A DNA stretch of 64,000 nt from Streptomyces antimycoticus (GTDB lineage: Bacteria > Actinomycetota > Actinomycetes > Streptomycetales > Streptomycetaceae): positions 7,254,001 to 7,318,000 of the forward strand of contig NZ_BJHV01000001.1 of NCBI RefSeq assembly GCF_005405925.1, given 5' to 3'. The notes under the pieces are model-generated. The model was not told the origin of the DNA and searched no databases. It worked only from the letters and a program-made list of their open reading frames with translations. This document shows, piece by piece, positions 1 to 7,833 of this stretch (the first letter of the stretch is position 1; each line of letters starts with the position of its first letter). The position numbers and the translations under genes were made by a program.

Positions 1-396
1 CCGGTCCAGCCACTCGCACGCCGCGCTCTTCGCGGCGCGCCGCCCGGTGCCGCGCAGCATCAGGGCGAGCGCGGCGTTCTCCCAGGCGGTGAGCTCGGGG
101 ATGAGGTGGGGCTCGGTGCCGATCCAGCCGAAGTGGTCGCGCCGCAGCCGTTCGAGACCGAGTGGGGGGAGGCTGTGCACGGGGACGCCCTTGAACCACA
201 CCTCCCCGCCGTCCGGGACGAGGTGGCCCGCCAGGCAGGTGAGGAGGGTGGTCTTGCCGCAGCCCCGTGGGCCGGTGACGGCGAGGATCTCGCCTTCTCG
301 GGCGCCGAGGGAGACACCGAGGAGGGCGGGTGAGCCGCCGTAGGCATACGACACGGTGCGTGCCGCGAGCATGTCGTCGTCCGGCGGAGCCACCAT
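1..396 (-). CDS. ABC transporter ATP-binding protein, N-terminal part (cut by window edge)
   Basis: The minus-strand frame starting at ATG 394-396 encodes 132 residues and runs off the left edge. Residues about 33-45 read EILAVTGPRGCGKTTLL, an ABC-type Walker A. The Q-loop region follows (EPHLIPELTAWENAALAL is readable), but the signature LSGGQ and Walker B lie outside the window. A GAGGTG Shine-Dalgarno six bases upstream supports ATG 394-396; GTG 391-393 is a second choice. The protein would be the cytoplasmic energising subunit of an ABC system. The substrate cannot be told from this fragment, and no partner permease is visible on this side. Confidence 0.8.
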   Translation of the reverse strand, partial: MVAPPDDDMLAARTVSYAYGGSPALLGVSLGAREGEILAVTGPRGCGKTTLLTCLAGHLVPDGGEVWFKGVPVHSLPPLGLERLRRDHFGWIGTEPHLIPELTAWENAALALMLRGTGRRAAKSAACEWLDR

Positions 397-534
397 CCCG
401 AGCACCTCGCCTTACCTGCGATCGTCTCATTCCCCCGGTTGGGTGAACGAGCGCGAAGCCAATGGGTCACTGGCACGGTAAGGACTCGGGTGGGGGCCCG
501 CGCCCAGGCTCGGCGCGGGTGGTCCCCATTTCCT

Positions 535-579
535 CCGATCAGCCCTGATCGGGGTCGGGCTCCGATCAGCCCTGATCGG
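535..579. terminator. Two identical 18-bp palindromes at the 3' end of the ThDP gene
   Basis: CCGATCAGCCCTGATCGG occurs at 535-552 and again at 562-579: 8-bp perfect arms and a 2-bp centre, 27 bp from start to start. The second copy contains the stop codon (566-568, minus strand) of the ThDP enzyme. There is no T-run, so a terminator is an inference; tandem protein-binding sites are an alternative. Confidence 0.5.
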
Positions 580-2242
580 GTCCGGGGCCGTCACCGGGGC
601 CGCCGTCGGCGAGCCGGTCCAGGTGGGTGGGCGCGAACATCCGCAGTAGCGCGGGCAGCACCACGACCGACGGCCCGGGGGCCGCGAGGGCGCCGGCGAG
701 GTCCGCGCGCAGCCGTTCGGGTGTGGTACGGACCGCCGGGACGCCGAAGGACTCGGCCAGCGTGACGAAGTCCGGGCGGGACAGCTCGGTGGCGGTCGCC
801 TCGCCGAACGTGTCCGTCATGTACTCGCGCAGGATGCCGTAGCCGCCGTCGTCCACGATCAGCCAGGTGACGGGGAGCCGGTACTGGTGGGCGGTGGCGA
901 GTTCGGCGATCGAGTACATCGCCCCGCCGTCGCCCGACACGGCCAGCACCGGCCGTCCGGGATCAGCGGAGGCGGCGCCGAGGGCGGCCGGGAAGCCGTA
1001 GCCGAGGCCGCCCGCGCCCTGGGCCGAATGCAGGGCGCCCGCACGGGGATCGAAGGCCGACCAGGCCCAGTAGGAGAGGATCGTCATGTCCCAGAAGCTG
1101 GGGGAGTCATCGGGCAGCGCGTCCCGCACCGCGCCCAGCACCCGCTGCTCCAGTTCCAGGCCCTGCGCGTCGATCCGCTCCCGCACCCGGGTGAGCAGCC
1201 CGGCCGCGGCCTTGGCCGCCGTGCCCGGCGGGCGCGGCGTGACGGCCTCGGCGAGGGCGGCCAGCGCCTCGCGGGCGTCGGCGTGGATGCCGAGCGCCGG
1301 GTGGTTGGACTCCAGCTTGCCGAGGTCGGCCTCGATCTGGACCAGGCGGCCGCGCGGGCGGAACGTGTGGTAATTGGAGGAGAGTTCGCCCAGCCCGGAG
1401 CCGACGACCAGCAGGACGTCGGCGTCCTCCAGGAACTCGGTGGTGTGCGCGTCCTCCAGCCAGGACTGGAGCGAGAGCGGATGATCCCAGGGGAACGCGC
1501 CCTTGCCGCCGAAGGTCGTCGCCACGGGCGCGTCCAGCGCCTCGGCCAGCGCCCGCAGCTCCTGCCGCGCCCCGGCGCGCACCACTCCGCCGCCGGCCAG
1601 GATCACCGGACGCTCGGCGGCGCTCAACAGCCTCGCGGCCTCCGCCGTCAGCTCGGGCCGGGGCGGCAGCGGCCGGGGCTCGGCGCGGAGGGAGGTCACC
1701 GGCGGCACGGAGACCGGTGCGAGCAGCACGTCCTGTGGGATCTCCAGCCACACCGGCCCGGCGGGAGCCTCCAGCGCGGACGCCCAGGCGGCGGCGACCG
1801 CGGAGGGGATCTGGGAGGCGGTACGGACCGTGTGGACGGACTTGACGATGTCGCGGAACGACGCCTTCTGGTCGACGAGTTCATGGAGATAGCCCTTGCG
1901 CCCGCCGCCGAGCCCCGCGGTCGGCACCTGGCTGCCGATGGCCAGGACGGGCGCGGAAGCCGCCGCCGACTCCTGCAGCGCGGCGAGCGTCATGAGTGCC
2001 CCCGGCCCGGTGGACACCAGCAGCGGCGCGACCGTACCGGTGACACGCGCGAAGGCGTCGGCGGCGAATCCCGCGTTGTTCTCCACCCGCAGCCCCACAT
2101 AGGTGAGCCCGGACCGCCGCAGCGCGTCGAACGCCCCGAGAGCGTGCTGTCCGGGAAGCCCGAACACGGTGCTCGCCCCGAGCGCGGTGAGGGACTCCAC
2201 GACGAGATCGCCGCCGTGACGCCTGCGCTGTGCGGTGGGCAT
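566..2242 (-). CDS. Thiamine-diphosphate-dependent enzyme, acetolactate synthase large-subunit-like
   Basis: A 558-residue protein with the three-domain ThDP fold. The N-terminal PYR domain carries the cofactor-activating glutamate (YVGLRVENNAGFAA, E54). The C-terminal domain has the ThDP/Mg motif beginning GDGGAMYS near residue 435 and ending in DDGGYG, where the usual NN is DD. ATG 2240-2242 was chosen because homology begins there (MPTAQRRRHGGDLVVESL) and an AAAGG lies nine bases upstream; the frame stays open for 73 more residues of low-complexity sequence. It lies 91 bp downstream of the symporter gene on the same strand, so probably in its operon. Family members decarboxylate 2-oxo acids or make acetolactate. 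No small regulatory subunit is adjacent, so a catabolic decarboxylase or ligase role is as likely as isoleucine/valine synthesis. Confidence 0.8.
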   Translation of the reverse strand: MPTAQRRRHGGDLVVESLTALGASTVFGLPGQHALGAFDALRRSGLTYVGLRVENNAGFAADAFARVTGTVAPLLVSTGPGALMTLAALQESAAASAPVLAIGSQVPTAGLGGGRKGYLHELVDQKASFRDIVKSVHTVRTASQIPSAVAAAWASALEAPAGPVWLEIPQDVLLAPVSVPPVTSLRAEPRPLPPRPELTAEAARLLSAAERPVILAGGGVVRAGARQELRALAEALDAPVATTFGGKGAFPWDHPLSLQSWLEDAHTTEFLEDADVLLVVGSGLGELSSNYHTFRPRGRLVQIEADLGKLESNHPALGIHADAREALAALAEAVTPRPPGTAAKAAAGLLTRVRERIDAQGLELEQRVLGAVRDALPDDSPSFWDMTILSYWAWSAFDPRAGALHSAQGAGGLGYGFPAALGAASADPGRPVLAVSGDGGAMYSIAELATAHQYRLPVTWLIVDDGGYGILREYMTDTFGEATATELSRPDFVTLAESFGVPAVRTTPERLRADLAGALAAPGPSVVVLPALLRMFAPTHLDRLADGGPGDGPGPDQG

Positions 2243-2333
2243 GGGTTGGTGCCTTTCTGACGGGGCGTATGGAGGCGCGGATGGGGGAGGGGTACGTATG
2301 GCGGCGGTGCCGGTGTGGGAGCGCGAGGCAGTG

Positions 2334-3809
2334 TCAGGCGCCCGCGGCGGCCGGGCTGGTGGTCTCGGAGGCGCGGGCGGCCGGTTCACCGGCGAGTCGG
2401 CGCCGCCAGGCGTCGAGGATCGCCGCGTCGGTCGGCTTGGTGGCGAGGCTGACCGCCACATACGCCACCAGCGAGGCCAGCAGCCCGAAGTAGATGGGTT
2501 CGTTGGCGAGGATGCCCTTCCACCCCATCAGCGCGATGACCGTAAGACCGCCGACACCCACCGAGGCCAGGGCGCCCGCGCCCGTGCCGCGCTTCCACAG
2601 CAGCCCGCCCAGGATCGGCATCAGCAACCCGCCGACCAGCACGTTGTAGGCGACGGTCAGCGCCTCCACGACATCGTTGAGCGCTACGGAGATGCCGATC
2701 ACGGCGATGCCCATGATGAGGATGAAGACGCGGTTGCCGCCCACCTCGTCGTGGGAGTCACCGGCCGTACGGAGCGTACGGCCGCGCAGCCGGGCCCAGA
2801 TGTCGTTGTTGGCCACCGTCGCGCAGGCGATGAGCGCGCCCGAGGAGGTGGACATCACCGCGGACAGCGCGGCGGCCAGCACCAGTCCCTTCACGCCCAC
2901 CGGGAGGGAGTCCTTGACGATGGTCGCGAACGCGTCGTCCGGGGCGTCCAGCTTGGGGTACAGCACCTTCGCCGCCGTGCCGATGACCGCGCCCGCGACC
3001 GCGTAGGCCAGGCAGTACGTACCGGCCGCCGTGCCGCCACGGCGGGCCACCTTGTCATCGCGGGCGGTGAAGACCCGCTGCCAGATGTCCTGGCCGATCA
3101 GCATGCCGAAGGAGTAGATGAGCACATAGGTGAAGACGGTCTGGCCGCCGATGCCCAGGGGGGAGAAGTAGCCGTGGGGGAGTTCGGACTTCATCGCGCC
3201 GAAGCCGCCCGCCTTCACCACCGCGATCGGCAGCAGCAGGAGCAGCACGCCCACCGTCTTGACCACGAACTGCACCATGTCGGTGAGGGTGATCGACCAC
3301 ATGCCGCCGAGCGTCGAGTAACAGACCACGATCGCCCCGCCGAGCACGATGGCGATGACCCGGTCCAGGCCGAAGATCACGTCGAAGATGGTGGCGTAGG
3401 CGATGGTCGAGGTGACCGCGAGCATCAGGGTGTAGCCCCACATCACGATGCCCGAGATCAGCCCGGAGGAGCCGCCGTAGCGCAGATCCAGCATCTGGCT
3501 GACCGTGTAGACCTTGAGGCGGGCGATGCGCGCCGAGAAGAAGACCGACAGCGCCAGCAGCCCCAGGCCGATGGTGATGACCATCCAGGCCCCGGAGAGC
3601 CCGTACTGGTAGCCGAGCCCGACGCCGCCGATGGTGGACGCGCCGCCGAGCACGATCGCGGCCATCGTCCCGGAGTACATGAACGGCCCCAGCCGCCGGC
3701 CGGCGACCAGGAAGTCGCTGGTGGACGTGGTGCGGCGCATGCCCCACCAGCCGAGCGCGAGCATGCCCGCGAGATAGACGACGATCACGGTGTAGTCGAC
3801 AGCGGTCAT
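2334..3809 (-). CDS. Sodium:solute symporter (SSS family)
   Basis: A 491-residue integral membrane protein with about 13 hydrophobic segments. It starts MTAVDYTVIVVYLAGM and carries SSS-type motifs: the SDFLVAGRRLG segment after TM1, GGASTIGG in TM2, and the region around VLIYSFGMLIGQDIWQR. A GAGGAG sits seven bases before ATG 3807-3809. It would use the sodium gradient to import a small organic solute. It is transcribed away from the PucR-type regulator at 4084 and towards the ThDP enzyme, so regulator, importer and enzyme look like one unit. The solute (amino acid, 2-oxo acid or nitrogenous compound) cannot be assigned from sequence alone. Confidence 0.88.
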   Translation of the reverse strand: MTAVDYTVIVVYLAGMLALGWWGMRRTTSTSDFLVAGRRLGPFMYSGTMAAIVLGGASTIGGVGLGYQYGLSGAWMVITIGLGLLALSVFFSARIARLKVYTVSQMLDLRYGGSSGLISGIVMWGYTLMLAVTSTIAYATIFDVIFGLDRVIAIVLGGAIVVCYSTLGGMWSITLTDMVQFVVKTVGVLLLLLPIAVVKAGGFGAMKSELPHGYFSPLGIGGQTVFTYVLIYSFGMLIGQDIWQRVFTARDDKVARRGGTAAGTYCLAYAVAGAVIGTAAKVLYPKLDAPDDAFATIVKDSLPVGVKGLVLAAALSAVMSTSSGALIACATVANNDIWARLRGRTLRTAGDSHDEVGGNRVFILIMGIAVIGISVALNDVVEALTVAYNVLVGGLLMPILGGLLWKRGTGAGALASVGVGGLTVIALMGWKGILANEPIYFGLLASLVAYVAVSLATKPTDAAILDAWRRRLAGEPAARASETTSPAAAGA

Positions 3810-3915
3810 GGCGGTGCTCCTCGGTCCGGCGGGGGTCGGCTAGCGGTCGGGAGATCGGGCGAGCGGAGCCGCACGGGATCGGGGAGGTCCCGGCGATCCG
3901 CGGGGATCGGGTCGT

Positions 3916-3953
3916 GGGGAGTACGGGGCGTGCGGGGGAGTACGGGGCGTGCG
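3916..3953. repeat. Perfect 19-bp tandem direct repeat in the symporter/pucR divergent promoter region
   Basis: GGGGAGTACGGGGCGTGCG is repeated head to tail without a spacer (3916-3934 and 3935-3953), followed by a degenerate third start. It lies in the 274-bp divergent region between the symporter (start 3809) and the PucR-type gene (start 4084). This is the natural place for regulator binding, which is inferred only. Confidence 0.6.
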
Positions 3954-4083
3954 GGGAATGTGGGGAGTGACGGAGACCCTAGGTGTCGCCGGAGCGTCCG
4001 GGAAGTGTACGTTTCCTCCACTCCCGATCCCCGGGATGTATGAACCGTCCTCTACGAACCGTCCCCACGCGAGGCCCGCCGTG

Positions 4084-5628
4084 ATGAACGACCGCGTACC
4101 CCCGACGGCCCCCGTCCCGCTCGCCACCCTCCTCGGCCACCCCGCCCTCGGGCTGCGGCAGGTCGCGGGGGCGCGCGAGGCGGACACGCCCGTGTACTTC
4201 GTCCACACCAGCGAGATGGAGGACCCCGTTCCGTATCTGCTGGGTGGCGAGCTGCTGCTCAGCGCGGGGGTGCACTGCCCGGAGGCGGCGGGTGCCGGCA
4301 CCTACTGGGACCGCTATGTGGCCCGTACGGTCCAGGCGGGCGCGGCGGCGCTGGGCTTCGGCATCGCGCCGGTGCACGACACGGTGCCCCGCGCGCTGGT
4401 CGAGGCGTGCGACCGGCATGGGCTGCCGCTGGTCGAGGTGCCGCGGCAGACGACCTTCACGGCCGTCGCGAGCGCCGTCTGGGACGCGATGGCCGAGCGC
4501 CGCCACCATGAGCTGCGGAGCGTCACCGAGGCACAGCAGTCGCTGGCGACGGCCGCGGCGCGCCCGCACCCCGTACCGACCGTGCTGCGGCAGCTGGGCC
4601 AGCACCTCGGGGCGTGGACGGTGCTCTACGGCGCGGACGGCGCGGAGCTGGCGGCCGCCGGACCGCGGCCGCCGCGGGAGGCCCGTACGGCGCTCGGTGC
4701 GCTCGCGGCGCGGCTGCGCTCGGGCCCGTCCTCGGCGGCGGGCAGGGCGGCCGGCGCGGGTGGTGAGGAACTGCAGCTGACCGCGTACGGCCTGGGCGGC
4801 CCGGCGGGGCCGGAGGACCGGCTCGCACTCGGCGTCTGCGCTCCCCGGCGGGACGGAGCGGACGGGGCGATCGTGGGGGTGGCCGTGGTGCTGCTGTCGC
4901 TGCTGACGGCGCGGCGGGTGGTCGGTGCCGAGGCCGAGCGCACGGCGGCGCTGGTACGGCTGATGCTCGGCGCCGAACCGGCACGGGTGGCCGGACTGCT
5001 GAGCCGCTCGCCGGGGCAGGCGGGGACGCCCCCCGATGTGAAACCCGGGACCCGGGAAGACGGCGGGCTGTGGACCGTGGTGCACGGGCGGCGGCGCGGC
5101 CGCGGCCGGGACGACGGACTGCTGGCCACGGCGGCGCTCGCGGCCGGGCTCGGGACGCCGCTGGTCGACCTCGACGGGGACGCGCTGTGCGCCCTCGTGC
5201 AGGGCGAGGGGGAGGTACGGGCGCAGCCCGGCTGGACCCTGGGCGTCGGGGCGCCGGTACCGGCCGCGGAGCTGCCGCGCGGCGGCGCCGACGCCGCCCG
5301 TGCGCTGCGGCGGGCCGTCGCCGAGCGGGTGCCGCTGGTGCGGCATGGTCCGTCCCGCGCGGGTGGCGTCGTCTCGCTGGTGGACCCGGCCGAGGCGGGG
5401 GCGCACGGCCGGGCCCTGCTCGCGCCGCTCGACGGCGCACCGGCGCTGCTGGAGACGGTGCGGGTGTGGTTGTCGCTGCACGGCAGCTGGGACCGTACGG
5501 CGGTGGCACTGGAGGTGCACCGCAATACGGTCCGTCAGCGGATCGCCCGCGCCGAGGCCCTGCTGGATGTGGACCTCGGCGACGCGGACGTCCGGATGGA
5601 GCTGTGGTTCGCCCTCAAGTGGGCCTGA
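4084..5628 (+). CDS. PucR-family transcriptional regulator
   Basis: 514 residues. The N-terminal PucR ligand-sensing domain spans about residues 15-130 (VYFVHTSEMEDPVPYLLGG, where VPYLLGGELLLSAG is a family hallmark). A variable centre follows, and the C-terminal PucR-type helix-turn-helix spans about 450-514 (SLHGSWDRTAVALEVHRNTV, then VRMELWFALK). Such proteins control purine, amine or amino-acid catabolism. Shine-Dalgarno GAGG (4071-4074) fits GTG 4081 (6 nt) or ATG 4084 (9 nt); ATG was chosen. The frame stays open upstream to 3949 without homology. It is divergent from the symporter gene, which is its most likely target. The stop codon lies inside a tandem repeat (5621-5741). A paralogue sits at 26804. 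Confidence 0.88.
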   Translation: MNDRVPPTAPVPLATLLGHPALGLRQVAGAREADTPVYFVHTSEMEDPVPYLLGGELLLSAGVHCPEAAGAGTYWDRYVARTVQAGAAALGFGIAPVHDTVPRALVEACDRHGLPLVEVPRQTTFTAVASAVWDAMAERRHHELRSVTEAQQSLATAAARPHPVPTVLRQLGQHLGAWTVLYGADGAELAAAGPRPPREARTALGALAARLRSGPSSAAGRAAGAGGEELQLTAYGLGGPAGPEDRLALGVCAPRRDGADGAIVGVAVVLLSLLTARRVVGAEAERTAALVRLMLGAEPARVAGLLSRSPGQAGTPPDVKPGTREDGGLWTVVHGRRRGRGRDDGLLATAALAAGLGTPLVDLDGDALCALVQGEGEVRAQPGWTLGVGAPVPAAELPRGGADAARALRRAVAERVPLVRHGPSRAGGVVSLVDPAEAGAHGRALLAPLDGAPALLETVRVWLSLHGSWDRTAVALEVHRNTVRQRIARAEALLDVDLGDADVRMELWFALKWA

Positions 5629-5741
5629 GCCTCATGTGGGCCTGGGCCCCGACTGGGCCTGAGCCTCATGTGGGCCTGGGCCCCGACTGGGCCTGAGCCT
5701 CACGTGGGCTGGGCTGAACCCCAACTGGGCCTGAGCCTCAC
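5621..5741. repeat. 34-bp tandem repeat that includes the pucR stop codon
   Basis: Two exact 34-bp units (5621-5654 and 5655-5688) are followed by a degenerate 38-bp unit (5689-5726) and a partial unit to 5741. Every unit begins GGGCCTGAGCCTCA, so each repeats the last codon and stop (GCC TGA) of the regulator gene. The array lies between two convergent genes and probably grew by slippage from the gene end. Confidence 0.8.
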
Positions 5742-5820
5742 CGGAACCTGAACTTCACATGTGGCCGAGCCTCGAGCGAGCCCGAACCACGCCGCCTCGG
5801 GCTGCCCAAGCGACCGACCG

Positions 5821-7182
5821 TCAGAGCTTGGTCCACGCCTCCGTCAGCACCGCCCGCAGGATCTGCTCGATCTCGTCGAACAGCGCCTGATCGGCGATCA
5901 GCGGCGGCGCCAGCTGCACGACCGGGTCACCGCGGTCGTCGGCCCGGCAGTACAGCCCGTTCTCGTACAGCGCCTTGGAGAGGAAGCCGTAGAGGATCCG
6001 CTCGGTCTCCTCCTCGTCGAAGGACTCCTTGGTGGCCTTGTCCTTCACCAGCTCGATGCCATAGAAGAAACCATTCCCCCGCACATCGCCGACGATCGGC
6101 AGATCGTGCAGCCGCTCCAGCGTGGACCGGAACGCGCCCTCGTTGTCCAGCACATGCTGGTTGAGGCCCTCGCGCTCGAAGATGTCGAGGTTGGCGACGC
6201 CGACCGCGGCCGAGACCGGGTGGCCGCCGAAGGTGTAGCCGTGGAGGAAGGTGTTGTCGCCCTCGTAGAAGGGCTCGGCGAGCCGGTCGGAGATGATGCA
6301 GGCGCCGATCGGGGAGTAGCCCGAGGTCATGCCCTTGGCGCAGGTGATCATGTCCGGGACGTAGCCGAACTTGTCACAGGCGAAGATCGTGCCCAGCCGG
6401 CCGAAGGCGCAGATGACCTCGTCCGAGACCAGCAGCACGTCGTACTTGTCGCAGATCTCGCGGACCCGCTGGAAGTACCCGGGCGGCGGCGGGAAGCAGC
6501 CGCCCGCGTTCTGCACCGGCTCCAGGAAGACCGCGGCCACGGTGTCCGCGCCCTCGAAGAGGATCTGCTGCTCGATCTGGTCGGCGGCCCAGCGGCCGAA
6601 CGCCACGGGGTCGTCGCCGAAGATCGGGGCGCGGTAGATGTTGGTGTTGGGGACCTTGTGGGCACCGGGGACCAGCGGCTCGAAGGGGGCCTTGAGCCCC
6701 GGCAGCCCGGTGATCGACAGGGCTCCCTGCGGGGTGCCGTGATAGGCCACCGCCCGGGATATGACCTTGTGCTTGGTGGGCTTGCCGGTGAGCTTGAAGT
6801 ACTGCTTGGCCAGCTTCCAGGCGGTCTCGACGGCCTCGCCGCCGCCCGTGGTGAAGAAGACCTTGTTCAGGTCGCCGGGTGCGTAGCCCGCGAGCCGCTC
6901 GGCGAGCTCGACGGCCTTGGGGTGGGCATAGCTCCACACCGGGAAGAAGGCGAGCTCCTGGGCCTGCTTGTAGGCCGTCTCCGCCAGCTCGACCCGGCCG
7001 TGGCCCGCGTTGACCACGAACAGGCCGGCCAGGCCGTCGATGTACCGCTTGCCCTTGTCGTCGTAGATGTACGTGCCCTCACCGCGCACGATCGTCGGCA
7101 CGGGGGAGTTCTCGTACGACGACATGCGGGTGAAGTGCATCCACAGGTGGTCGTACGCCGTCTTGGAGAGGTCGGCGCTCAT
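5821..7182 (-). CDS. Class III PLP-dependent aminotransferase, putative di-/polyamine or omega-amino acid aminotransferase
   Basis: A 453-residue fold-type I aminotransferase. GGGEAVETAWKLAKQY is the phosphate-binding region, DEVICAFGRLG holds the PLP-contacting Asp, and ITCAKGMTSGYSP holds the Schiff-base lysine. It resembles SpuC- or beta-alanine:pyruvate-type enzymes, which transfer the terminal amino group of putrescine, spermidine or omega-amino acids to pyruvate and leave an aldehyde. It starts 2 bp after the stop of the Lrp-type gene, so the two are translated as a unit. The aldehyde dehydrogenase divergently placed at 7834 could oxidise its product. From memory the S. coelicolor counterpart is SCO5655, linked to polyamine use. 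The substrate is inferred from this context. Confidence 0.85.
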   Translation of the reverse strand: MSADLSKTAYDHLWMHFTRMSSYENSPVPTIVRGEGTYIYDDKGKRYIDGLAGLFVVNAGHGRVELAETAYKQAQELAFFPVWSYAHPKAVELAERLAGYAPGDLNKVFFTTGGGEAVETAWKLAKQYFKLTGKPTKHKVISRAVAYHGTPQGALSITGLPGLKAPFEPLVPGAHKVPNTNIYRAPIFGDDPVAFGRWAADQIEQQILFEGADTVAAVFLEPVQNAGGCFPPPPGYFQRVREICDKYDVLLVSDEVICAFGRLGTIFACDKFGYVPDMITCAKGMTSGYSPIGACIISDRLAEPFYEGDNTFLHGYTFGGHPVSAAVGVANLDIFEREGLNQHVLDNEGAFRSTLERLHDLPIVGDVRGNGFFYGIELVKDKATKESFDEEETERILYGFLSKALYENGLYCRADDRGDPVVQLAPPLIADQALFDEIEQILRAVLTEAWTKL

Positions 7183-7184
7183 TG

Positions 7185-7655
7185 CTATCTCGTTCCCCAG
7201 GTATAGGTCTGCTTCCGGAGCTTGAGGTAGACGAAGCTCTCGGTGGAGCGCACACCAGGCAGCGTGCGGATCCGCTTGTTGATCATTTCGAGGAGGTGAT
7301 CGTCGTCCTCGCAGACGATCTCGATCAGGAGATCGAAGGAACCCGCGGTGACGACCACGTACTCGACCTCGTCCATGGCGGTCAGCGCGTCCGCGACCGG
7401 GTCGAGATCGCCCTCGACGTTGATGCCGACCATCGCCTGCCGCCGGAACCCCACGGTGAGAGGATCGGTGACGGCGACGATCTGCATCACGCCCTGGTCG
7501 AGCAGCTTTTGCACGCGCTGCCGCACGGCGGCCTCGGAGAGCCCCACGGCCTTTCCGATGGCGGCGTACGGCCGGCGGCCGTCTTCCTGGAGCTGCTCAA
7601 TGATCGCCAGGGATACGGAGTCGAGGGTCGTGCCGTTCTTGTCAGGTGTGGCCAC
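7185..7655 (-). CDS. Lrp/AsnC-family transcriptional regulator, probable polyamine-gene regulator
   Basis: About 156 residues from GTG 7655. The N-terminal winged helix-turn-helix is LDSVSLAIIEQLQEDGRRPY, then LSEAAVRQRVQKLL. A C-terminal RAM ligand domain follows, with AGSFDLLIEIVCEDDDHLLE and a final FVYLKLRKQ strand. GTG 7664 has a better-spaced GAGG (10 nt) and would add three residues; the open frame reaches 7691. The gene is tightly coupled to the downstream aminotransferase and divergent from the aldehyde dehydrogenase at 7834. A 15-nt palindrome (7715-7729) in the shared upstream region has the TAG...CTA form of Lrp-type sites, so it probably controls both sides and itself. From memory the S. 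coelicolor orthologue (SCO5656) has been called EpuRI, a regulator of polyamine utilisation. Confidence 0.87.
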   Translation of the reverse strand: MATPDKNGTTLDSVSLAIIEQLQEDGRRPYAAIGKAVGLSEAAVRQRVQKLLDQGVMQIVAVTDPLTVGFRRQAMVGINVEGDLDPVADALTAMDEVEYVVVTAGSFDLLIEIVCEDDDHLLEMINKRIRTLPGVRSTESFVYLKLRKQTYTWGTR

Positions 7656-7703
7656 GACCCTCACTGTGCACGAGCCTCGCCCGTGTCGCAACCCTTCATC
7701 GAT

Positions 7704-7747
7704 GAATTCCGTCGTTTAGAGGCTCTAAAAACACTGATTCCGTTGTT
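7704..7747. promoter_or_regulatory. Candidate Lrp-type operator with flanking direct repeats, divergent promoter region
   Basis: TTTAGAGGCTCTAAA at 7715-7729 is a perfect palindrome around one central base. It is flanked by ATTCCGTCGTT (7706-7716) and ATTCCGTTGTT (7737-7747), direct repeats differing at one base and 31 bp apart, about three helical turns. TATGTT at 7761-7766 could be a -10 for the gene at 7834. GATTCCGTTGTT (7736-7747) recurs in inverse orientation at 14134-14145. Confidence 0.6.
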
Positions 7748-7833
7748 CTGGTGTGGCGGGTATGTTGAAAGCGCAGCCCCGGCGACTACTGTGGGTGTCT
7801 CACCCATCGGACAGCTGACAGGAGGGGTGGCAC

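Noticed and set aside
2235..4043. 602-codon plus-strand frame over the symporter gene
   Set aside because: It is His/Asp/Arg-rich shadow of a membrane protein gene on the other strand, without a recognisable domain.
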